Positions 1-13,877 of a DNA stretch of 64,000 nt are shown in pieces. Every line of letters begins with the position of its first letter. Position 1 is the first letter of the stretch. Under the pieces are notes generated by a model, which was given only the letters and a program-made list of their open reading frames with translations, made no database searches and was not told the origin of the DNA. The position numbers were made by a program, and so were the translations under genes. This stretch comes from Nymphaea colorata (lineage: Eukaryota > Streptophyta > Magnoliopsida > Nymphaeales > Nymphaeaceae): the NCBI RefSeq assembly GCF_008831285.2, contig NC_045138.2, forward strand, positions 38,183,115 to 38,247,114, given 5' to 3'.

Positions 1-2036
1 TTAAATTGCTGATCCATGATGCAGAATAACAACCAACAATGAATTTTCTCATTCAAGTAGCAACCAGAATAAACAGTTCACGAAGTAACTCCTATATATA
101 AATAAAGACGACGAAAAAACAAACGCGAGAAACAACAACCAACCTAACAAGCAGCACATTAAGTGATTGTAACCAATGCTGAAAAGAACCCATGAGAAGA
201 GCAAGTAGGAGAAAGGAGATAGTGTTGCTTATCACGAAGAGTCGACGTGCTGTAACGAATTAATCAAGTTTAAGTATCATATGAATTTCTATATCTTTTT
301 GCCTCAAAATGTATGCAACTAGTAGAAAATCTCCCTCGAGTACGTACCACCTAACCACACGGCTTCTACAGTGGAACACTCTCGCAAAAACAAAGGAAAT
401 AAAAAAAAACTCAGCACCACATTAAAGAAGAACAAATGTCGAAGGCAGAACCTGGTTATGGAGAAAGCTGATAATTATCAATATCATGTTATGGGCTGTT
501 CACGTTTTGGGTCAATAACAGTGTCATAGCATAATCGAACACGAAGAGAAAATTGAAAACCGCTTAAGGGGGGAGATCAATACCTTTACAAAAGGAATCC
601 CAAGAGCCGACACAGAGGCGAGACGAGCGAGAAAAGAAGAAGTTGGGCGAACGTGGTTTTGGGCACCCAAATACCCAAAATCAAGTTTATGCCCTAAATG
701 GCATCCGCTAAATAAAATTCTGAAAAGAAATTAAAACGGGCCCAATTAAGTTTTCCAGAACTTTTTTAGAAGCTCTATAAACCAAACTATCAAGCCGAAA
801 AAATTTGCAAAGTTGTTCATAACGCCCGTTTGCTTTCCAAAATTTTTGTTGGGACGACTCTAAAATTTTTAAAAATGAATGGGGCACATTATGCTTTCCA
901 AAATTTCTGCTGGATAACGGGTAAAATTTTTAGTTTTCATAATTTCAGGGGACACCATGGCCCCTGCTAGTCCGTCCGTGAGAGGAGGGGGTGAAGGTCG
1001 CCACCACGGCGAAGGTGCTGACAAGTTTGTGCATAGAATTAGATTCAGAAAGGAGAAAGAGAAAGAAGAAACATAGGTGGTAGATCTGGTAGGAGAAAAT
1101 TAATAATGTTCAACGAAGAAAAGTTATGAAAGAATGAACTGGGAAAAATGAAGGCAAGCAATCTGATATGATAGTTCAACCTGTAGTCCAAAAATTTCGG
1201 AGCCTTTTTGGGTTCACATCCAACGATTAAGGTTCCAATGAAGAGGGTGCTCGGACACTGAACTTGGCACTTTTTTTTTTATTACAGTTAACTAGAAATA
1301 CTGCCTTCAATCAAAATACGCAAGTATTCAATAAATGGAAATCCACAATGTTTTATTTTTGTCTCCTAAATTGTTCAGACGCATGATTGGAGTTATCTTG
1401 AATGGAGAAGCAAGGTACCTTTGCTAATGATATGTTATTTTCATGGCATCTAGGTGGATGCTTTCAAAAATTAAACATCATGTGTTCAGTGGCTTCCATA
1501 AGACACTTATTTTTATGTCATTTTCCATGGAGAATGTAGTCTTATGCTAAGAGCTGGAACGGCATCTTTGGGGAAGAACTGGGAGGATTTTATTGAAATG
1601 GGTATCTAGGATTTTTTTAAAAAATTTCGTTGACAATATTTTCGCTTCTTTTGGTACCTGCTGGTGTTTGGTTCGGTAGAGATTGCAGATGATGAGAGAG
1701 GCCCTCTATTTTCTGCAAAAATATGATTGTAGTCCCTATCATGCATGGTAATAGCATTGTTGACAGTATATGTCATTCCGACATAGAACATATAACATCG
1801 CCATTGTCTTTGCTCAATACAAAGCTTTCAACAAAATAACTTTCCTTTTAATGGAAGAACTTTCACAATTGATGACCAACATCGGTCGAAGAATCAGTTC
1901 TTCCCATTGCCCACAAGAACAGAACAACAAACAGAAAATGATCGGGAACAAGGAAAATCGCAACCAACTTCAAGAAATAGCTGGAATCTGATGAAACCGA
2001 TGATCATTTCAATCAAGAACAGACATGGTATTGCAA
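1..2036. other. non-coding left edge
   Basis: No coding region could be supported. On the minus strand, about 583-650 looks like a non-coding first exon: a CT-rich leader ending in an AAAG|gtattg donor. It could be the 5' UTR of a gene lying further left, outside the window. This is inference only. Short open frames at 1606-1991 lack any recognisable domain. Confidence 0.4.
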
Positions 2037-2523
2037 CTATGCACCAATCATAGGCCCTGCGCTCTTCGGTAGTTCAGGTGATTGTACTCCTCTCAAAGTG
2101 ATAATGATGAAGGGAACAGGGACCTGGTTGGGAAGCCACAGATCCAGAATGCTTGTACCATTGGCTTTCACGCTGTTCTCATCCCTAACCTCCGACCAAC
2201 CTCTTGATATCTTGAAGCTCCCTTTACCTGCGTAAGTCCTGTGAATGGTGATCAACGCCTCCCCTTTAGGGTGAAATGCCAGTAATTGCAGGTTGATCGA
2301 ACCGGAGTCGTCAACTTGGGTTATCCTTTTCCTCTGTTCCTCCGTCAACAGCGGCTTGATCATGTCAATGGCATCCTTGGGTATGGTTGGTGATCTGAAC
2401 CCGTTGAATGTTACATGAAGTTTGAACCAGTGCACTACATGTCCTAAGTCTCTGTGGATTTGGAAGTGGGGGAACTCTGGGACTTGATCTCCATGGATTC
2501 TACCTTGAGGATGTGGTACCCTG
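2037..2523 (-). pseudogene. B3-domain-like (DUF313-type) exon or fragment
   Basis: An open minus-strand frame runs from a good acceptor (TTTTTTGCAG just above 2523) to a stop at 2037, about 160 codons, with no clear ATG of its own at the left end. The frame contains LTEEQRKRITQVDDSG, then a stretch ending in ISRGWSEVRDENSVKANG and DLWLPNQ. The order 'GW..V...N.VK..' near the C-terminus is reminiscent of plant B3 domains, especially the diverged DUF313 subgroup. The similarity is from memory and weak. No convincing upstream exons were found; a 76-bp (CT)n tract sits directly upstream. It may be a terminal exon of a real gene or a decayed copy. Confidence 0.3.
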
Positions 2524-2573
2524 CAAAAAACGGGGGAAAATTCCGCAGCTTGAAATAGGTTGTATCTAGAATA

Positions 2574-2576
<3 letters not shown>

Positions 2577-2658
<82 letters not shown>

Positions 2659-2677
2659 ATATATATATATATATATA
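2577..2677. repeat. compound microsatellite (CT)38 then (TA)n
   Basis: An uninterrupted CT run spans about 2577-2652 and passes into a TA run to about 2677. The same CT-to-TA compound arrangement recurs near 49.1 kb and, as TA then GA, near 12.95 kb. Confidence 0.95.
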
Positions 2678-5600
2678 CCTCCGAAATTTTCTCAAATAGG
2701 AAATGCCAACCCTGTGATTTTTTAGCAAATCGTGCGTCCATCTTTTGTGGAACTAGTTTACAAACAATACAATTTTTTCTCGAACAAAATAAGTTGTTTT
2801 ATCTTTTCTTCATCTAAATGATATTTCAAACTTAACCAACAAAGAAAGAGTACCTGACATGATTGGTAGGCTAATGCTAGTTTTCCTGTATTATTAACTA
2901 TATGGACATGAGGCTTGTGGTTTCTTTAGAAAAACTTTGCCGTCTGACCTATCCAATTCTACCACATAAATAAACAGTTGACGGAGTACTTTCAAGGATC
3001 ATGAAGTGCACGATCGGTTATATCTGATCCTGCGGACACATTGTTTTAGACATTTTATGAACAAAAAGCATCACGAATCCTGAAAATTTTCTTGCCACAT
3101 ACCACATATATAATTTTGCCACGTACCATCCGAAATATGCATGATAAGTGCATGGATATGTTGAACTTAAGATCTTTAGTTGCCTTCCTATGTCCCAAAG
3201 TTTGCCCATTTTTAAGCATTAAGCGAAGACTACTTGCTCCCTAACATCACGTACACCCAGCGTGCAAATGAAAATACAAACTAATAGAAAATAAAAAGAA
3301 AAAGACGATCTCATTATATACATAATACATATATATATAATAATAATAATATATAAAATATATATTGATCACTGGTCCACCCACTCACATACGTGTACAC
3401 TTTTTATGTATATATATTTTTGCATTTTTCAAATGATTAACTTAATATATATTCCCCATCAACTTATTCTTGAGATCATATATATCTGTAAGGTTAGATT
3501 GATAAAATACACCTTAATCGTTGAAGTAATCGGGCTTTTGTCGTTGTCCACTCACTGATTTCTACACTTTTCGAAGTTAACTAATTTATCACGTTGATGT
3601 GTTTTTCGCGTCCAAGCCTTCGAAAATCACCACAAAATTCATATCTTCTAAACATGTAAGTTTTATAAGCTAAAACAAATTCCGACTATGATCAACCATT
3701 ACATTTTCATAAAATACTAGTCGCACCGCCTAAAATATGCCGTTCTTATATGGACGTACATTCGATATTCCGGTTACGCAGATCACACACATACGGCAGA
3801 TCTACAAACAAATGCAAGTAAAAAATGTAAAAAAATATATAAAAAAAAAATTATTGCGAATGGTCCTCCAATCAAAAACACCTACTGGAGTGAGTAGGAG
3901 TGTGTGTGTTTGTATAACGTAAGAGTGAGAGGCAGAGAGAAGTGGTCTTCAACAGTATCAACTGTCTTCACAAGTAGTGAAAACCTGCATACAGAAGATT
4001 GATCAAGAGATGACTTACGTCACTCTCTCTCTCTCTCTCATACAGAAGATTGATGAAGAGAAGAGTTACTGTCACTCTCTCTCTTTCTCTCTCTCTCTCT
4101 CTCTGTCTGTGTGTGTGTGAAGGACATGAAGCGTACGTGATTAGCACCTCTTGAACCATGGCATATATACTTACTCAGCAACCGCCATCGTGTTCGGCCT
4201 CTTTCTGGGATTTCCTGCCATAGTAGTGTTCATCTGATCCGCTAGCCTTGCCCTCGGAGGACGAGGAGGAAGATGATGAGCAGGATGGCAAAGGACGTTC
4301 TCCCCGTACTGCATATTGTATGAGCGTGCAATGCCCACAGTTTTCTGGGATCCCCTGCACCCAGAAACCGAGACCGTGTGCATCTCTGCATATAATCTTT
4401 CCGTTTATTCTCCCTTCGCCTCTTAATGAGAATTCAATGAGCATATGATTCTCCTCTTGCGAATTGGAAATGTGTTTGTTAAATTGGCCAAAAGGGTGAT
4501 GGTGAATGACGACAAACTCTTTTGGAGTTTCCTTAATCTTCTCCTTCCTTCCAACTGTGTTCCTTTTGTCTCATTATCCGTGCTTATTAACAAGAGATCA
4601 TCAATCAATTAAAATTTTAAAAATAAAGATGCCAATAAGATAAATATCAATAATAATATATTTTAGTTCTTTTTCGAACAGCTGTATTTTTCACCGTGAG
4701 CTCGTTTAGTAGAAAAGAGATACCCATCTAAAGATTCTTAAGGCCAACGGGGAAAAGGAAAAGATATTTTCAAGCATATTAACAGATGCATGTGTTCTGA
4801 TGTCATTTTATTAGAAAAGACAACTGTAACTGGATAAATTAGCTCAACGGGTGTTTGAGTGGTGGAGAAGAATATCCGTGATAGTATATTCTATATGAAC
4901 CATAGACTCCATTCAAACATGGAAAACCAAGTCGAAAACGGGCTTATAGCACAATTTTTTGTCACACCCAGCAATAAAAGAGATAGAGAAGTGCAGATCA
5001 TATATATGTCAATAGTCTACAAGGTAGGTAGGAATGGTTATGAAGAAGAGAAAACTATTATTTGTTTGTATGGTTTTGTGGTATAAGAATAATGTCAAGC
5101 CTCTACTTTTCGTGTTCAGTTAAAGCTTTTGGAACAGCAAAGCAACTCTGAGGTTGTGTATTGATCTTAATGGGTGTTAGATTCAGGCCCAGATATTTCT
5201 TGAATCTAGATTTTACGCTTGGATGTTTTGTTGGTTTAAGTTTGCAAATTGCAATTGGTTAAATCTCGGCCGGCTAATGCCTTTGTTTACATTTCGAATC
5301 CCTTGCATTTTCTCCTTGTTTGGCCTATGTATTACCACCAGAAACAGGCCACATTTAGGGAAAGTGTCGCCTCCTAAACTAAGAATGATTTGTCTTTTCT
5401 CATAACAGAGAGAGAATTTGTCTTTTCTGATAAAAGGGAAAGCGCTAATCTAAGACTGATTTGCCTTTTTATCACAAATGAGGGAGAGAGAGAGAGATTT
5501 GTCTCTTCTCATAAAAAAGAGTGAGAGAGAGAGACATTTGTCCTTTTCTCATTAAGAGAGTGGGGGAGAGGGCCACCTCTACAAGGAAAGAGGGCTGACG

Positions 5601-5931
5601 TTTAAAGAGAATCGTTTTTGGTGGAAAAAATAAATGGAATCGAAGATTTTGTTGAGATGTTACAGACATAACACAAACTAATGACACTTGAAGACATCCG
5701 CATAAATGAGAATGGGAGTATATACTCTCAAATATATGGACATAAATGGGAGGTCATATTCGACTGTTGCTTTTTACAAGGCAAAAGTAAAATGATGTTG
5801 AAAAATTACTGACTAGAAACGTTAGAAAAATAATGTTCAACGACCAACATATGAACAATCTGTCATGCATAACAAGATGCCTCGCACAATAAATGCTCTG
5901 AACAAAATTGGAATTACATCCTAAGAATACT
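2678..5931. other. intergenic, AT-rich, microsatellites
   Basis: No gene could be supported. It holds AT-rich sequence, CT/GT runs at about 4020-4120, and two overlapping minus-strand frames at 4171-4444 (serine run, low complexity) that match no family I recognise. The segment 3050-3282 is a second copy of sequence in intron 1 of the DDT-domain gene. Confidence 0.6.
3050..3282. repeat. dispersed duplicate of DDT-gene intron 1 sequence
   Basis: The stretch beginning ATTTTATGAACAAAAAGCAT matches 11495 onwards, including 'AAAAAGCATCACGAATCCTG' exactly. The distal part containing TTTTTAAGCATTAAGC and 'GACTACTTGCTCC' matches about 11817-11890. The copy at 11.5 kb carries about 170 extra bases between the two halves. 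Both copies lie in the same orientation. Confidence 0.85.
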
Positions 5932-8900
5932 TCATTTCTTTCTGCACTTATTTATATAAGTAAGGAAAGCAGGCACTGAGTTATTCTTTAGTGGTGCACA
6001 TAAACGAGCCGATCGCCTTAAAACAAATGCATCTGCCTTAACCATCTGAACCATCTCTTTGGACCTCTTCTGCATTGCAAAACTGCGACACAACAGAATC
6101 AGGGTGATTGTGATAGTTATAAACATATATGTTTGTGAATTGTGGCAATGACATCCTTGCAAGACAAGGAATGGGGGTTAACAGTGCTTGGTGTTCTGGA
6201 TCCTCAGACATCCGTGTATGAATTATGGAGACAAATGAGAGTAAGTTTTTTCTCTTTTCCAGCTCTTATGAATCACCTCTCATTGAGACGAACAAAGATT
6301 AAAACAATCGGAAAGCTGAGGATGGACACAGCTCAAGAGGGATCTAGCAATTGGGTGTACAAAATGCACAGAAGAAATGACAAATGACAAAATTGGGAGT
6401 CACAATTTGCATATCTGACATCCACGTGGAAGTTTGCCAATGACAACCATTAACAGAATACTGCATGGAAACCAACACATAAGCAGCTGCTTGAACTAAA
6501 TTCATAATTTAAAGGATTCTAGATTCAAGTCAAAACATAGCCAATAATCAATAGAAATGTCCGTTTCTTAGCTAAAATCATACCATATTTTTGTATATTG
6601 CTGCTCCAGCTGTTCTTTTAGAGCCAGTTCTCTCTCGCCTTTTGGGTTTAACGATGCCATTAGGCCATCAAGCTGAAGAAACAAGGCAGGAATTAAAACA
6701 GCTGTATAGAAAGTAGCATGGGGAAAAAAAGGAGAGAGAGAGAGGACTTAGCCTAAAAACAGTTTGCCAATAGCATACTTCTTCCTGGGATGAATAGAAG
6801 CCCCACTGTACATGATCATCACTTTCAACAAATACTTTTCCTTCTCTCTTGAAAAACCAGTATATGTTGTGGTTTCGGTCCTTCCCTAGAGAATTTGTCC
6901 TTATAACCCGCTTTTCTATCTCTTTGTTAAAGTGCTCTTGCTGTAACATCATAAAAATCAAGTCACTCAACAGCAACGAAAAGACCAACATACCCTCTTT
7001 TCATGCAACCCTACCTTCTCTTCTTTAAGCATTTTTTCTCTTGCTTCCTTCGCTTTTGTAGTCCTTTGTGCACGCAGTCTTTGACTTTCCTCAGACCTCT
7101 TTAACTCTCTCTCTTTCTCCACCATTATCTTTGCTTCCTGCTTCTGCCTCATATTAGCCCTTCTTGCTGCAAGAACAGCATGCCTGTTATTCCTGAAAAA
7201 ACCCATAATTTGAATGGTAGCAAACCCTCTAAATTGGAAAATAACATTTAACAGATAAAACCATCAAATTGCTGTGCAAACTAGACCAATGATTATAATT
7301 AAGGATATAATGTGAAGAGTCAGGAGACATACTTATTTTCTTGTTGCGAAGCTTCAAACTTCAGAGGCTCATTGCCTTGAACCCTTAATAATGCTTCAAT
7401 GGGTTTACAGCAAATCTTGGTCTTACTAGTAGTTGATCTGCCATCCAACGCAAAAGGATTTCCACGCAAGTTATCCTTCCCTTCAGGTTTTATCTGTTTT
7501 AGTTTCTTCTCCTCTCTTCTTTTTTGTAATTCTTCTAAGTCTTCCTCACGTTTTGTGGCCACAAGAGCCTGTGTTTGCTCAATGTACTCATGCAACTGCC
7601 CCCTGACCATATCCGTTATAAGAGCATAGGATACTAATTCACCCAAAACAATTAATTTGATCCGAACATCAAGCTTATAGTAGCTTGCATCCTTTAGTTT
7701 CAATAAATGCTTTAGAATCTTAATCTGATTTTCCTTCTCAAAGAAATGACACAAATGGTCCACCCAATTTGCCGATGTAATCTGATCGCAGAAAAGATTA
7801 ATCAGAATAAAAATGCAAAATGACCCAGTAACAGTGGTTTTCAAAAATATGGTTGCGCTAATAATTCAGATCCATAGCAATCTGAAGTGGAGAATTTGAA
7901 TTCACATTTTTTTTCTAGAGTTACAGTAGACAGGATAAACTAACTGCAATTAAACCAGTAGTTATAAATGATACCTTTGGCATTTTCTGTTCATTAATCA
8001 ATCCAGACCGCTTGCCATTATCTGTAAGGATTACATTTAGAATTGCTAAATGTACCTCAAAGATAAGGTCTAGGTCGCCAGTACTGTATACAATAGCATT
8101 TTCAAAGTCTTCGAGGGAAAAAGGAGATAAGTGTAAAAGCTTGTAGAAGGTAGAGCAGAAATCCCAAACCATTATAAGGTTCCCCACACATTCCATGGGC
8201 ACAGAGAACTTGGTGCAGGGAATGGGACGCTCAGTGTAAGTTGGATCCCCAGCAACAGGCATAACTAACAGATCATCGATGGGGTATTTTATCTTTTCCA
8301 AGTTCATTTCCCTATCCTTTAAGCAGTAGCATGATCCATCAACCAAGGGCACATTATTCAACTGTAAGTCTGGACCTGAAAGAGAATGAGAATTTTGTAA
8401 AGTCATGGCAAAGGATTGATTACAATATATATGAATATTATGAATTTAGAGAGATGATGCATCAAATTTATTAATAGCAAAGACTGACAATCATATCATG
8501 GCTTCTCTTCGAAGAGCATCTCCAATAGTAGTAAACAATATAAAAAAGCCTTGCAATACCGTGAGCAGTTCGGCTCTTAACTAAGCTGCAATGTTTTGAA
8601 GTCATGCACCAATGTGCAACAGAAAGTGGCACCCTGGTGACTAATCCATATAAGCTATTCATGATAACATCCAGTGGAATTGTTAAACCGTAAATGCCTT
8701 AACAGTCGAGCAAAATTTTCAAAAGTGAGCCATCTATCTGCCAGCAGTCTGCAACATCTCTTATGAAATTAAGGAAAGCATTTATAACAAATTTAAAACT
8801 AAGAAGGCATAGAAGGCTGTAAGCAATAACCTGTCTCTTTTCTCTGCAGAGGATTGAATCCATCAGCACTCCCATGCAGCCTTTTAATTTCATCGATAAA

Positions 8901-11900
8901 TTCCCTCCCAAGCTCCTAAGACAAAATTATACTCAAGTGCTCACCAACAAAAATGGAACCCCAATCCACACATGATTTACTCAAACTTACCAGCACCCCT
9001 GTACTGTGTGCTTCCTGGCTATTAAGCTGTGAACTTTTACTTGATACCTGACTCTTCATCACCTCAGGTGGTTCAGTAGGAATTCCATGCTCCTGAGCTA
9101 AACTGTCATGTAGAACCCATGGAGAACTCTGTGTAGTAGAAGCTAAGATCAATGACTTGAGAAGTTTTTTAGAAAAAGGTTGCTTCTTCCGGCTCAAGTT
9201 CTCAGCCTTCTCAATGGATGTGCTGGTTACATTTTTTTTTCCATCTAGCCATGCAACTCCATAAGCTATATCATTAGCATCAGAAATTTTAATAACCTTC
9301 AAAATTCTGCAACGAACAACCGATTCATCTTTTTGTCCATGCACCTCCTCGCCTTCTGAAAAGTGCCTTCTTAGTCTCTCGTATATCATCGTAGCTAAAT
9401 TATCCAAATTCATAGGACCTGCAGACATCAAATTCCATGAGACCTTTTTCTCTATCTGTTACACCTTGATAATCTTTTCACCTTCCTCAAAATGGTGGGA
9501 AGGAATCACATACATAAGTGAGGCTTCTTTTTTGCTTATATATACTTTTAGTTGACAAGAGAGCATGGTTATTATGTTTTACATGTTGATGATTATACAT
9601 ACAGCTTCAAGTTTTCTAGGACATAGAAATTTATTAGCTATGGCAACCCAGCCAAAATTTGGTGGATCCCTACCCATCCTGTGACTTAGCTCGTTTTGCA
9701 CCAAAAATGCTATGAACCAAGACAACTGGTAGTGCTTGTGACCCCTTAAGTTTAGGGTACAGGTATCCAAACAAGTGAAGATTTCTGAAAATCTTTGATA
9801 TAGGATTATTCAAGTCCTTCACATACTTGGGGTATGTTACATTACTGTCATCAATCTTATATATACTGTCGTTTTGCAAGTCTTTCCTCGTTCCTCAAAC
9901 TACCATCATGTGTTATCTTCTAGCTGCCTTCCTCCAGGTCTTTAGTGGTCTTCATTTTCTATATCATTTTTGTCTGTCAATGATAATCTGAGTGTTTTGA
10001 AAAGTTGTTGATATAATAATACACAAAATTGCACATTCCTGTCATCTGCAGTGTGGACATCTTTGCTGTAAAAAAAAAGTAACTGAGAATTCTTAGCGTG
10101 TCAGACATTGCAACCCAAGAGTTTCATGGTTACCATGCATAATTCTGGCTGTTTGTTGATGTAAAACAAAAATCCCCCAGTACGACTCCCTTCTAGCAAT
10201 AAAAAAGGGTCTTTTCTTACATCTTGTGGCAAAAGGTGCAGGACATGGAATTTATTGACTTGGATGTTTTAAGTTAACCCATCAGAAAGGTGCACAAAGC
10301 CCTTTCCACAGTTTACAGTTTATATGAACAGCCAATTGAAACAGCATATAAAGAAAGTGACAATAAAGCACCATTTAGATACAGAACTACAAACATATAG
10401 GAGGGACTGAAATCTTACTAAACTGAACCAATTGCAATGCAGGGGCAATCAACTCCTTTGGTAATTGAAAAGTACCCTCTTTGCCCTTATCCTCGGACAG
10501 CAAAGCCTCCTCATAAGTGAAGCCAGACTTCCCTGTCATCTTACATGTCCATATTCGCTTACGATACAAATTTATCCGCTTCAAATAGTCTCTGTTGAAA
10601 GCTAAGGAACATCTGTCATGGTCGAGAACCATTGGCTGAGCCGCTGAAGATAGTGTCCCTCTGTAACTTGTTGGCACCTTGCAGGAATATGCTAATGCCG
10701 ATAAACACTTTCCTTTTGACAGACGAATTGAACATGAATATGCATAAATGAATGCTATAAACATGTTATGGGCGAGCCAGTACTTAAGGCTCACAAACTA
10801 GTAAAAAGGCATCTTAAATTGGTCAAGTTAGCTTAGAGTAGCACTATAGCAATTTTAGCATCAGCTTTCCTTCACCATTTTGATGCCTTTCGGTACCATC
10901 ATCACCTAAGCAAAGTGAGTATCTTCTATTAGTCATTCATTTGTTTGTACATAGCTAACACGTGAACAGTTGTAGGTATTTGATTTTGCTTATGGCAGTT
11001 TATCGGTTACTAACTGTTTGTTTAAGCAATATATGCATATTTCTCGAAACTAGAATGTTTACCTTCATTATTTATGTTTTTCATTAATTTTGTTGAATGG
11101 TTTCCCTTCATATTTACAACTCTTGCCAATGTTCCAGACACAGATATATCTTCCAAATATCAAATACTCACTGTGAGGTTTTTTATCATATTGAAGTTTA
11201 GCAATTTACTGAAGCCTGCTCTTTTTTCAAATTTACAGTGATTGAAATTGTATCAGTACTTCTTTGTTGCTTTCCCACAAATTCCTTATTAATTCTTAAT
11301 TTTGTTGCTGGATAAGCATTTGGTAGTCTTTGATTGGACAGAGAAACTGCAATCCAAGCCGTTCTTCCAATGTGGTGTTTCTTATGCGAACAGAGTGGAG
11401 CCAACTCAATTATCCGACGACTTCTCACAAATTTCTGGACAATATGTTCGATTTGAACCTACATTAGCATGAGCTTGGTAGTACAATGTCTGAGATATTT
11501 TATAAACAAAAAGCATCACGAATCCTGAAATTTTTCGCACAAAATACAGCATATATGACTTTTCATGTAGGATCCAAAATGCATGATAGGTGCGTGGATT
11601 TGTGGAACTTAAAGATCTTCAGTCACGATAGAATGTCCCAAAAAGCAGCCAATGTCGTAGCTGAATCCAGTTGCAGAAAACGCTTGTGGTCACAAAAACT
11701 GACAAAAGGTAAGACAGATAAAACTTCCTCTAAATCCTACTGAAGGTCGGGTGCCTACCTTTTCCATTTATCATAAACAAGTTCATGCTTCCGTATATTT
11801 AAGTACTTGAGTAGCTTTTTTAAGCATTAAGCAAAGACTACTTGCTCCATAACAGTACGTATATACAGCATGCAAATGAAAATACAAAGTCCAAATGCAT

Positions 11901-12076
11901 CCATTCTTCTTTACATCTTTAGACAACAGCAAGCTGCCGGAAAAAGAAAGGCACAAAGGATACTTATAGTTTCTGAAGATTTCATTCGTGAAGCGAACTT
12001 TGTACACGGATTCATTGGGATCCAAATCTTCGGGAGGCACAACAAGGTCCCAAGGTTCCTCGCCGAGAAGAGGCAT
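5932..12076 (-). CDS. WAC-DDT-WHIM domain protein (ISWI accessory type)
   Basis: Ten exons (minus): 12076-11964, 10591-10419, 9418-8991, 8915-8831, 8375-7975, 7781-7333, 7192-7015, 6940-6779, 6672-6584, 6082-5932. Phases close to 742 aa, the size I expect for plant DDT-domain proteins of this type. Start MPLLGEEPWDLV is the usual family opening. A WAC-type region follows (VRFTNEIFRNYK joined across intron 1 to DYLKRINLYRKRIWTCKMTG). DDT region is at about aa 270-430 (IKYPIDDLLV, VWDFCSTFYKLLHL, PFSLEDFENAI, WVDHLCHFFE). A basic coiled coil with KREEDLEELQKRREEKK follows, then WHIM2 (RTNSLGKDRNHNIYWFFKRE, aa about 610-690) and C-terminal VLRRSARL. Such proteins bind the SLIDE domain of ISWI remodellers in the nucleus; role here is by family. 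Introns 1 and 2 are 1.0-1.4 kb. Confidence 0.9.
11495..11890. repeat. dispersed repeat copy inside DDT-gene intron 1
   Basis: This is the partner of 3050-3282. Homology covers about 11495-11646 and 11817-11890; the middle 170 bases have no counterpart in the other copy. It ends about 70 bases from the exon 1 donor at 11963. No terminal repeats or coding sequence are visible, so it may be a non-autonomous element or a segmental duplication. Confidence 0.8.
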
Positions 12077-12939
12077 CTCAGTGACACCTAGCCAAAATCC
12101 CCTTGGCAAAAAGATCACCTTACCTCTTACCTCTCCCACAGAACAAAACCTGAATTCAAATTCTCCGACGCGCCGCCTGCAAAAATAGCGACTGCCACAA
12201 TTATTCTCCAATGTACTGACAATTCCGAGCAACAGAAACCCTCTCAAAACATTTCTAGCGCTACCAATATTCAACGCGACGTAACACAAACACTCACTCA
12301 TTCTCCTTCATGCCGACGGGCAAGCCAGCACGCGAGAAAGGAAAGAAATAAGGATCACATTAAAGGGGAAAGCCTACACTTATAAAAGATAGGATAGCAA
12401 TATGAAAAGACCGATCAAGGAACCAAGCTTCAAACCTTCTGCAATGCGGGGCTTCACGCCGACGGTGGCATCAATAAACCAACTTCCTGGTGCAGTTTTC
12501 CGTTGGCTGCTGCTGCTGCCGCCGAAAATTGAAAGCCCGAGGGGAAGAAGACTCGGTCACAGGCGAAGAGAGAGGGAGAACGTCCCTGGAGCGTCTCAGA
12601 AGTGCGGGATTCACGTTCTGTATTAGGTCCCTGCCATCTCTCGCGCGGGGTTTCGTACATTCTTTTCGTAGTGACGGCTTGGTTAATTTAATAGTCCTAT
12701 ATGGATCTTTTGGTCAAATTGTGTTTCCGCAGAGACCGTTGCCACTTTATTCTGTGCTCCCGTTACGCAAACCGAACGGATCTTGCCCGCTTCGCTCCAA
12801 CGCCCGTCCCAACCGATTTTGTGACGCTCGGTTATGGAGCAAACTAGTTGGATCTGGATAGTCCATGAAGCAAGCACCCAGGTCAGTGGCTTCAGCCTAG
12901 ATTTCGTTCCCGTATTTGGATATAGATATGGATTTTGTG

Positions 12940-13011
12940 TATATATATATATATATATATATATAGATATATATATAATATATATATTGAGAGAGAGAGA
13001 GAGAGAGAGAG
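12940..13011. repeat. compound microsatellite (TA)n-(GA)n
   Basis: TA repeats with one GATA interruption run to about 12987 and pass into an uninterrupted GA run to about 13011. Confidence 0.9.
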
Positions 13012-13877
13012 ATTGGCCGACGTAGATGTCAACTCATATTTAACATGAATCACCAGCTCATATTAAATTTATTGTTCCCCATTAAATAAGATCCTAACCA
13101 TCAATTGCTTTTATATTTTTTTAACTAAAAAAAAAAAGAGTACAATGAAAAAAAGGATTTACCTCGGATGACGATACTAGTGATATTGCTTTGACAATTA
13201 ATACAAGTGAGATATTTGGAATATAAAAGATTTTCAAATACAAACTTCTTCCTACGCTTTACTTTTTTGCGATTTTCAAATAAGAATCCAAGGTTGGAGT
13301 TAATGTTGCCCGATCCGAACTTAATCAATAAAAGGATGGCTAGATTGCCATGTTGATTGACAGTTGCAAATCTGCCCTTGTTGTAGTGATTATACTTCAT
13401 AATAATTGATTTTCCGTATTTCCACAAATTGCCAACAAAAATATTGATAATGATTTTCTTTCTTTGAAATTTTATTGCACCTTTAAATTATTTGTTTATA
13501 AATGCATGTTCCAATTTGATACAAATTTTTCAATATTCCTTTTCTTCTGCGAAAAAAATGACTTTATTCAAAAAACCATTTTCTCGAGGCCATCTTTATT
13601 ATGAATCAAATTTCATCTGATTTTTAGAATTTATTTTATGAAAAAAAATATATATCAAGAAAACTTCACATAGTTAACAACTAAATATAGGATACGGACG
13701 TTGATAATTTCTTTATTACTTTTTTATTATTGTGGGTTGTCACAAGTTAATGGGAGATTACATGTTGTTCAGTTACAAATTAGGGAGTGCCATTGTTATC
13801 TTCCATGTGAAATCCATAAAGATAAATTCAAATCTGTTCTTACCATGCAATATTTAACTATTTTGCTAAGAATGTTA

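Noticed and set aside
2560..2817. plus-strand frame rich in Ser-Leu and Ile-Tyr
   Set aside because: Product of the CT/TA microsatellite.
4171..4444. two overlapping minus-strand small ORFs, possible peptide gene
   Set aside because: No signal peptide, no known peptide motif, serine run from a short repeat.
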